Assembly (NCBI GenBank): GCA_029259995.1
Contig: JAJDEC010000182.1
Coordinates: 1 to 11,854, forward strand
Direction of reading: 5' to 3'
Length of the DNA: 11,854 nucleotides
Source of the DNA: Phycisphaerae bacterium
Lineage (GTDB): Bacteria > Planctomycetota > Phycisphaerae > UBA1845 > UTPLA1
The notes below the pieces were generated by a model. That model was not told where the DNA came from and ran no database searches. It saw nothing but the letters and a program-made list of their open reading frames with translations. The position numbers and the translations under genes were made by a program. How positions within the stretch are numbered: position 1 is the first letter of the stretch; each line of letters opens with the position of its first letter. Positions 6,678 to 11,854 of the stretch are shown here, piece after piece.

Positions 6678-7679
6678 TCAATTCAGCAACAATTCCGCAA
6701 TCTGCACGGCATTCAGCGCGGCCCCCTTGCGCAACTGATCCCCACATACGAACAGTTCGATCCCGCGCCCATCGTTCCGGCTCGCATCCGATCGAATTCG
6801 CCCCACGAGGCAGTCGTCCTTGCCCGTCGCATCGATCGGCATCGGAAAGCGATTGTTCGCACGATCGTCCACCAACGTCACGCCCGGCGCCTCGGCGAGG
6901 ATCGAGCGGGCCTCGCTTTCCGACATCGGTCCGCTGAAGCTCAGATTGATCGACTCGCTGTGCGCCCGCAGCACGGGAACGCGAATACAGGTCGCCGTGA
7001 TGGCAAGGTCCGGCGCCCCGAAGATTTTCCGCGTCTCCTTGATCATTTTGACTTCTTCGATGTTGTATCCCGTCTCATCAATCGCCGTGTTATGACTGAA
7101 GAGATTGAACGCCGTCTGCACGGGCAGCACGCTCGGATTCGCCGGCCGCCCCGCCAGGACGTCACGCGTCTGCGACTCGAGTTCCAGCATGGCCTGCTGA
7201 CCCGCCCCGCTGACGGCCTGATAGGTGCTGACGATGATCCGTTCGACAGGATTGCGCCGATGCAACGGCCAGACGGCCATGTTCATGATGATCGTCGAGC
7301 AATTCGGATTCGCGATGACTTTCGCATCGCCGATGGCTTCCGGGTTGATTTCGGGAATCACCAGCGGAACGCCCTCGTCCATTCGAAACGCGGAGCTGTT
7401 GTCGACCACTCGGGCGCCGGACTCGATCGCGATCCGGGCCCAATGCCTGCTCGTCGAACCGCCCGCGCTGAAGAGCGCAATGTCGATGTCCTTGAAACTC
7501 TCGGGACCGACTTCCTCGACGATCAACTCCGTCCCGGCATATTGCATTGACTTTCCCGCCGATCGAGACGACGCGAGCAAACGAAGATTCGCCGCCGGCA
7601 GATTCCGTTCGGCAAGAAGATTGAGGAATTCAAGTCCCACGGCGCCCGTCGCGCCAAGAATTGCGATTCTTGCGTTCAC
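6678..7679 (-). CDS. asd: Aspartate-semialdehyde dehydrogenase
   Basis: Converts L-4-aspartyl phosphate to L-aspartate-4-semialdehyde with NADPH, the branch point to lysine/diaminopimelate, threonine and methionine. It has 333 residues. The Rossmann motif G9-A-T-G-A-V-G15 is followed by N-S-S-A-F-R-M (94-100), the active-site P-N-C127-S-T and catalytic His240 in R-V-P-V-L-R-A-H-S-E-S. The sequence resembles the shorter Bacillus-type branch more than the Escherichia type. The start is GTG at 7679, preceded by GGAG at a 7-base spacing; the Rossmann strand begins at residue 4, so no earlier start is needed. It lies 147 bases downstream of the HEAT protein gene, with a small hairpin in its leader. 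All key residues are intact. Confidence 0.97.
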   Translation of the reverse strand: MNARIAILGATGAVGLEFLNLLAERNLPAANLRLLASSRSAGKSMQYAGTELIVEEVGPESFKDIDIALFSAGGSTSRHWARIAIESGARVVDNSSAFRMDEGVPLVIPEINPEAIGDAKVIANPNCSTIIMNMAVWPLHRRNPVERIIVSTYQAVSGAGQQAMLELESQTRDVLAGRPANPSVLPVQTAFNLFSHNTAIDETGYNIEEVKMIKETRKIFGAPDLAITATCIRVPVLRAHSESINLSFSGPMSESEARSILAEAPGVTLVDDRANNRFPMPIDATGKDDCLVGRIRSDASRNDGRGIELFVCGDQLRKGAALNAVQIAELLLN

Positions 7680-7701
7680 AGAAACTCCAACAGATTTCCA
7701 G

Positions 7702-7718
7702 GCCGACCGCTCGTCGGC
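7702..7718 (-). other. Small hairpin in the asd leader
   Basis: GCCGAC (7702-7707) and GTCGGC (7713-7718) form a perfect 6-bp stem with a 5-base loop, 23 bases before the asd start and just upstream of its ribosome binding site. It could affect mRNA stability or initiation, or be chance in CG-rich DNA. On the - strand TAGAAT (about 7740) is -10-like but has no good -35 partner. Nothing resembling a lysine riboswitch is visible in this 147-base gap. Confidence 0.35.
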
Positions 7719-7826
7719 AGAATATGTGCACGGCCTGATTCTAATTCATCGATCCCGTCGAATCGATTGCTCGAGTCGCACGCTCCGTCGCGCCGCCTGG
7801 TCGTCCGATGGATCAGGCAGGCTTCC

Positions 7827-8780
7827 CTAGTCGCCGTTCGCAGCCTCGACGCACGCGCGAAGCCGTTGTGCGAATTCGAGCGGGTCCGCAGAAAACGACT
7901 CAAACGAGCAACCCAGTTCATCATGGATCATGGTTCGAACCAATAGCCCGATCGTCCTTGTGCCGGGCGGCGAATCTGTTTCAGGCATGTCGACCATGGC
8001 GATGCCGTTGGCCTGCGCCGCGCGCAACGCATTAGCGATCTCGCGTTCGTGAACGAGACGCTCGTTGAACGCCACATCATCGCCCGTCGCATTTGCAAGC
8101 GCCAGGAAAACTTCACAATCATCCGGCAACGTGGAACGTCGGACCATCCATTCACTCATGTCCGGTATTTCCGATGAACGTGCTCCGACAATTAACATCA
8201 CAAGGCTCTCGGCCGCCTGCGCGCGTACGACAGGAATGTCATGCTCCCGAAGCGTCTCTGCAAGCACGCAGGCGGCCTCTTTTCGAGGAGACCGGCCGAG
8301 GACGCCCGCCGCGGCGCCGGCCGCGTAGGGGTTCTTCCGTACAGCCGCCTCGCGGAGAATCCGCCACGCCATTTCACGCTCATCAAACACCAGCGCCAAT
8401 GCCGCCGCTTCACGCACATCCCGCGATTCGTCCGCCATTAGCGTCGCCAGCATCTTGAGTCCTTCGCGCGACTGAATCGACGCCGCGTGAGGTACAGCCA
8501 GTATGCGCAGTTCCGCCGACGGATGGCGAGCAACATATTCCAGCGTGCCGTCGCTGGCGGCCATTTCTGCCGAGATCTGGTGAACGAGATTCAGCCGATC
8601 GACGTGGGATTCGACGTGATCCAATCGGGAGATGAACCACTGCACACGAATCCGATGCCGCTGAACGACGACGACTGCAAACGCGACAACCATCAACCCG
8701 AGAATCATCGGGAACCAGATAGGACGGCGGGCCTTGGCCGCGCCGGACGACGGAATCTCGGATGGAGCGGTTTGCGTCAC
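7827..8780 (-). CDS. Membrane-anchored HEAT-repeat protein, unknown function
   Basis: A 317-residue protein. A short Ser/Ala-rich N-terminus with K-A-R-R-P precedes one hydrophobic helix (about 21-40, I-W-F-P-M-I-L-G-L-M-V-V-A-F). The rest is soluble, with alpha-helical HEAT-like repeats at about 78-200 (for example L-A-T-L-M-A-D-E-S-R-D-V-R-E-A-A-A-L-A-L). Residues 210-317 form a less regular C-terminal region I do not recognise. HEAT repeats act as protein-binding scaffolds; no catalytic motif is visible. Basic residues flank the helix on both sides, so its orientation is unclear. The start is GTG at 8780, with no clear Shine-Dalgarno. It is 36 bases downstream of the tandem kinase gene, so it is probably translated from the same transcript, and its partner may be the kinase or something that the kinase modifies. 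Confidence 0.75.
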   Translation of the reverse strand: MTQTAPSEIPSSGAAKARRPIWFPMILGLMVVAFAVVVVQRHRIRVQWFISRLDHVESHVDRLNLVHQISAEMAASDGTLEYVARHPSAELRILAVPHAASIQSREGLKMLATLMADESRDVREAAALALVFDEREMAWRILREAAVRKNPYAAGAAAGVLGRSPRKEAACVLAETLREHDIPVVRAQAAESLVMLIVGARSSEIPDMSEWMVRRSTLPDDCEVFLALANATGDDVAFNERLVHEREIANALRAAQANGIAMVDMPETDSPPGTRTIGLLVRTMIHDELGCSFESFSADPLEFAQRLRACVEAANGD

Positions 8781-8816
8781 GTCAGGGATGTTAGCCGCAC
8801 CAACGCGCGGCGGCGA

Positions 8817-10688
8817 CTATTCGCGACCGTAATGGCGGATCTTCCAGTCCCGACGGGCTTCTTTGCGCTGGCGCTTCTGACGAACCCCCGTGTCGAGAGA
8901 ACGCCAATACGTCTTCCATGATGCGTCAGAATTTCCGAATCGCATCATGTATCGCCGCAGGAATCGCACGCGATCGGTACGCGTACAGCCCGGCACATCC
9001 AGCATGCTGACGGCAAGCCGGACGACGGCCTTGTCGCGAATCGCCCGATCGGCGTTACCGACATAGCGAACGCCGTCCATGTCGACCATCGTGATGAGCG
9101 GTCGATCCGCGTGGAGATCGAACCACTGGATCAACAGGTTCTGGGCTTTGAAGTCCCGATGCGCGAATCCACGATCGTGAAACATGCGCATGAGGTGAAC
9201 CAGGGCATCGATCAATATCGATTTCAAAATCCGCTGCTCGGCCCCGGGCTTGTCGGCGAATGTCTCGCGGCAGAATCGCTCGAGATCCGCCGCGCCGACG
9301 ACGAAATCCGTGAACAACAGCGAATCTGTTCGAAAGAGCCCCAGGCGGAACCGCTCGACAATGGCCAGTGGCTGCGCGATGGGAATGTCGCGATTTAACA
9401 ACATGTTCGCAGTGCGCCACGCCTTCGCATTGCGAGATCGAAACACGAGCAGGAATCGCTTCAACGCGTTTCTGCACAGCGTTCGCTTGACGATGATCTG
9501 CGGAGACTCGCCGTTGACGGGCAGTGACGCTTCGCTGACAGTCGCCGTGTGCGAATTCTTGATGATCCGGCTCTTCGACGGCGTCGTCCAATCCAGCGGC
9601 GCCCGCAGCCAGCGCTCCCACTGGCTTCGCTTGTACTCGAAACGCGCCGCCTGCGCCGTCGGCGAAGGATGCTTGCTGACAAGCAGCGCGTGACCGCGCC
9701 ACGCACGGGAAGGTCGAATCCGCGTGAAATATCGCCCCGTACGGCCGCTGCGGCGATCCCGCTTGGACCACAGCGCGTTCGCGTGTGCATCCGCCTGGAC
9801 GGCAAGATCCAGAAGCAGTTGTCGCGAGCTCATGGGCAGCGTTCGCGCGAAGCCGCTGGCGTTCGTCAGCAATTCGCGATGATGCTGATAGCGATCCAGA
9901 AATCGGCGCCGCATCGTCAGGGGCGCGTGACGCCGAAACCATTGATGAAGCTGGGCCAGATTGGCCACAGCCTCGGACAACGAAACCGCCTTGCCGATGC
10001 GAACATCGTGAAGATCGACGAAGAGCGTCTGACCTCGATTCGACTCGCGCCGGACAAGGATGTTGCCGGGATGCATGTCACCGTGGCGGAACCCGCATTG
10101 ATGCGCACGCGCGATCAGTTGCGCCAGCGTGTCCGCCAACTGATGCGCCGATTCGCGGCACGTGTGGATCTCTTCCCAATAATCATTGAGCGGAACGACA
10201 TCGGGAACCGCTTCCGTGATCAGCAGCGACGGGCCGCCGACGCCTCGGAATCCCTTGACGGCCGTTGCAACGGGAATGACGCCCGCAATGCCGTGGTTTG
10301 CGGCATAGGTGCCGACATTCCATTCCCGCATCGCCGTCGAGCCGCGGGCGATAACTTTGAGCTTGCCGAGAAGATCATTGGGATGGTAGACCTTGGCGAA
10401 ATAGGCGCGACCGTCCAGCTGGACGCGCCAGACATCCCGACGGCTGTTTCGCTTTACCAGTGTGGCGTATTCGCTTTCGGCAAGATTCAGCCAATCGATG
10501 GGATGCACGCGCAGAAAATCGGCGTGCGCCGAACACACGCGCCATTGGTATTCGCCGTCGACGAATTGAACGATTTCGTTTGACGCAGCTCCATTGGGGA
10601 TTGAGCGCGCAGCGACACGCTTCGACTCCAAAACAGTCTCACTTTCGAGCCCGATCTTGTCTTGCGAGGCAATACTCGGTTTCGACAC
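8817..10688 (-). CDS. Tandem Kdo/WaaP-family (lipopolysaccharide-type) kinase
   Basis: A 623-residue protein with two protein-kinase-like folds of the WaaP/Kdo kinase type. Domain 1 (about 75-310) has the ATP-binding lysine K99 (Y-F-A-K-V-Y-H-P), catalytic loop H-G-D204-M-H-P-G-N209 and metal-binding D225 (F-V-D-L-H). Domain 2 (about 340-590) has K401 (I-I-V-K-R), H-R-D512-F-K-A-Q-N517 and D536 (M-V-D-M-D-G). Both therefore look catalytically complete. The C-terminus is basic. Known relatives phosphorylate sugars of the lipopolysaccharide inner core at the cytoplasmic membrane face; the substrate here is unknown, and no other LPS genes are nearby. The GTG at 10688 is preferred because the frame holds no other good start and a promoter sits 53 bases upstream. 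The ribosome binding site is weak. The HEAT membrane protein gene follows after 36 bases. Confidence 0.87.
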   Translation of the reverse strand: MSKPSIASQDKIGLESETVLESKRVAARSIPNGAASNEIVQFVDGEYQWRVCSAHADFLRVHPIDWLNLAESEYATLVKRNSRRDVWRVQLDGRAYFAKVYHPNDLLGKLKVIARGSTAMREWNVGTYAANHGIAGVIPVATAVKGFRGVGGPSLLITEAVPDVVPLNDYWEEIHTCRESAHQLADTLAQLIARAHQCGFRHGDMHPGNILVRRESNRGQTLFVDLHDVRIGKAVSLSEAVANLAQLHQWFRRHAPLTMRRRFLDRYQHHRELLTNASGFARTLPMSSRQLLLDLAVQADAHANALWSKRDRRSGRTGRYFTRIRPSRAWRGHALLVSKHPSPTAQAARFEYKRSQWERWLRAPLDWTTPSKSRIIKNSHTATVSEASLPVNGESPQIIVKRTLCRNALKRFLLVFRSRNAKAWRTANMLLNRDIPIAQPLAIVERFRLGLFRTDSLLFTDFVVGAADLERFCRETFADKPGAEQRILKSILIDALVHLMRMFHDRGFAHRDFKAQNLLIQWFDLHADRPLITMVDMDGVRYVGNADRAIRDKAVVRLAVSMLDVPGCTRTDRVRFLRRYMMRFGNSDASWKTYWRSLDTGVRQKRQRKEARRDWKIRHYGRE

Positions 10689-10740
10689 GTCACGCTCGGA
10701 GCGCGAGATGGCGGCGGACGATTTGTGCGGTGGACGGCTA

Positions 10741-10769
10741 ATAATAGACCCCGTTCACATCCTGTTCAA
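10741..10769 (-). promoter_or_regulatory. Sigma70-like promoter of the kinase gene
   Basis: On the - strand, TTGAAC (10769-10764, 4 of 6 matches) and TATTAT (10746-10741, 5 of 6) are separated by the optimal 17 bases. The predicted transcription start near 10734 leaves a leader of about 46 bases before the GTG at 10688. It lies in the 232-base gap (10689-10920) after prfB. The gap shows no convincing prfB terminator: there is only a weak 5-bp dyad, GAGGC/GCCTC, at 10772-10794. Confidence 0.55.
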
Positions 10770-10920
10770 GCGAGGCGCCTGGCCGAATGGCCTCCCTGCC
10801 GTGCCGCAGTTTAGCAAATCCGGGAACGATTGCTATGTAATTCCGAGCCCCGTGCTCGTTTTCAACGCTGGTCCCAAACCATGTTTCGGCCTGTCCCGTT
10901 TCCTGCAAATTCGGCGTGCA

Positions 10921-11854
10921 CTATTTGGCGGCGGCCTTCGCCGACGCTTTCTCCGTCGCCTTGCTCGCCCGCTTCCGCAGGTACGCATCAATAAACGGCT
11001 GCAGATCCCCATCCAGCACCCGTTGAGGGTTCCCGACTTCGACGCCCGTCCGCAAATCCTTCACGCGCGGATCGTCGAGAACGTAATTCCGGATCTGATT
11101 GCCCCAGGCGATCTCACCTTTCGCGCTGTACATGTTCGCCATTTCCGCGTCGCGTTTCGCCTGCTCCATCTGTTCGAGCTTCGAGACGAGAAGACCCAAC
11201 GCCTGTCGCTTGTTCTGCGCCTGGCTTCGCTCGTTGACGCACTCGACCACGATTCCCGTCGGAATGTGACGAATTCGCGCCGCCGTCGCCACCTTGTTGA
11301 CGTTCTGCCCGCCGGCGCCGCTGGCGCGACAGAAGACCACGATATCCAGATCCTTGTCCGGGATATCGATCTTGCTCTCCGGAAATACGGGCGTGACATC
11401 CACGGCGGAGAAACTCGTCTGCCGCTTGCCCTGGGCATTGAACGGACTGATCCGAACCAGACGATGTACGCCGATTTCGCAGCTCAGATATCCGTAAACG
11501 TACGGTCCCTTGATCAGCAGGTTGACCGATTGGATTCCGGCCTCTTCGCCGTCCTTCTTGGCCAGCTCTTCAACCTTGTAGCCCTTGGCTTCGAAATAGC
11601 GCAGATACATCCGAAACAGCATCTCGGCCCAGTCACACGCCTCGGTCCCGCCGGCACCGGCCTGAATGCTGAAGTAACAATCCCGATTGTCATTCTTGCC
11701 GGAAAGCAGAGCCAGAAGCGACACACGCTCGACTTCCGTCATCAGGGCCCGTCGTTCCGACTCCACGTCTTTGCGGGCGGAATCGTCGTCCTCTGCGTCC
11801 GCAAGTTCGATCAGGACGTTGAGGTCCTCGATGCGCGAAATCGTCCCGTCAATG
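10921..11854 (-). CDS. prfB: Peptide chain release factor 2, N-terminus outside window
   Basis: Recognises UAA and UGA stop codons and triggers release of the finished protein on the ribosome. The visible 310 residues (first full codon ends at 11853) lack about 50-55 N-terminal residues. The RF2 stop-codon motif S-P-F is encoded at 11448-11440 and the catalytic GGQ at 11313-11305, inside S-G-A-G-G-Q-N-V-N-K. SPF separates it from RF1, which has P-x-T there. Other typical stretches are I-Q-A-G-A-G-G-T-E-A-C-D-W, T-G-I-V-V-E-C-V-N-E-R-S-Q and Y-V-L-D-D-P-R-V-K-D-L-R-T-G-V-E. The region where many prfB genes carry the programmed +1 frameshift is beyond the edge and cannot be assessed. The C-terminus ends in an Ala/Lys/Ser-rich tail (R-K-R-A-S-K-A-T-E-K-A-S-A-K-A-A-A-K), longer than in Escherichia coli. 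Confidence 0.96.
   Translation of the reverse strand, partial: IDGTISRIEDLNVLIELADAEDDDSARKDVESERRALMTEVERVSLLALLSGKNDNRDCYFSIQAGAGGTEACDWAEMLFRMYLRYFEAKGYKVEELAKKDGEEAGIQSVNLLIKGPYVYGYLSCEIGVHRLVRISPFNAQGKRQTSFSAVDVTPVFPESKIDIPDKDLDIVVFCRASGAGGQNVNKVATAARIRHIPTGIVVECVNERSQAQNKRQALGLLVSKLEQMEQAKRDAEMANMYSAKGEIAWGNQIRNYVLDDPRVKDLRTGVEVGNPQRVLDGDLQPFIDAYLRKRASKATEKASAKAAAK

Noticed and set aside
5680..7550. Long + strand frames (5680-6660 and 6633-7550) opposite the HD gene and asd
   Set aside because: Both overlap well-supported genes on the other strand and have Arg/His-rich shadow composition. One of them simply reads through the intergenic palindrome.
7680..7826. Possible lysine riboswitch ahead of asd
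   Set aside because: The gap is only 147 bases and shows one small 6-bp hairpin, with none of the multi-helix structure of the lysine riboswitch.
9549..10583. 344-codon + strand frame opposite the kinase gene
   Set aside because: It is a register-aligned antisense shadow of the kinase, whose motifs on the - strand are clear. The translated sequence is Arg/Ala-rich without any family signature.
10708..11854. Open + strand frame from an ATG with GGAG 6 bases upstream, running to the window edge antisense to prfB
   Set aside because: It is in exact codon register with prfB on the opposite strand, where antisense stops arise only from TTA, CTA and TCA codons that this genome rarely uses. Its product is Arg/Leu-rich with no recognisable motif. 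prfB is unmistakable. The first 70 codons over the gap also being open is mildly notable but not enough.

Overview
The window is compact, moderately high-GC bacterial chromosome. Nearly all of it is housekeeping genes with short gaps and no gap over 300 bases. I see no tRNA, rRNA, CRISPR array, insertion sequence or phage gene. Tandem Kdo/WaaP-type kinase domains in one protein, an exported M1 aminopeptidase with a HEAT-repeat tail, and a membrane-anchored HEAT protein beside core genes would fit a Planctomycetota-type genome. That placement is an inference from gene content, not a demonstration.

Layout. Positions 1-1722 (+ strand) hold the 3' part of a thymidylate kinase gene (tmk), translationally coupled to holB (DNA polymerase III delta' subunit). 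All other genes are on the - strand. Reading that strand in its own direction from the right edge, the order is: prfB (release factor 2, N-terminus outside the window); a 232-base gap with a good sigma70-like promoter; a 623-residue tandem kinase; a membrane-anchored HEAT-repeat protein; asd (aspartate-semialdehyde dehydrogenase); an HD-domain hydrolase; a signal-peptide-bearing M1 aminopeptidase with HEAT repeats and a coiled coil; frr (ribosome recycling factor) with its own candidate promoter and a clear hairpin terminator; a 67-residue single-pass membrane protein; and a MaoC-like hydratase. The MaoC gene converges on holB, with 53 bases between the two stop codons.

How the genes relate. 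tmk-holB joins dTTP supply to the replicative clamp loader. prfB and frr act at termination and ribosome recycling but are 7.8 kb apart here. The kinase and HEAT membrane gene are 36 bases apart and look like one transcription unit, and this pair is the least explained part of the window. asd, the HD protein and the aminopeptidase are co-oriented but separated by 71-190 bases, with hairpins or repeats in the gaps, so they may be separate units.

Most eye-catching points: the kinase/HEAT pair; the aminopeptidase-HEAT-coiled-coil architecture; an unusual P-loop end in the thymidylate kinase; an 11-bp perfect hairpin between asd and the HD gene; and a small membrane gene that starts directly behind the frr terminator. 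I found no convincing new multi-gene defence or mobile system.
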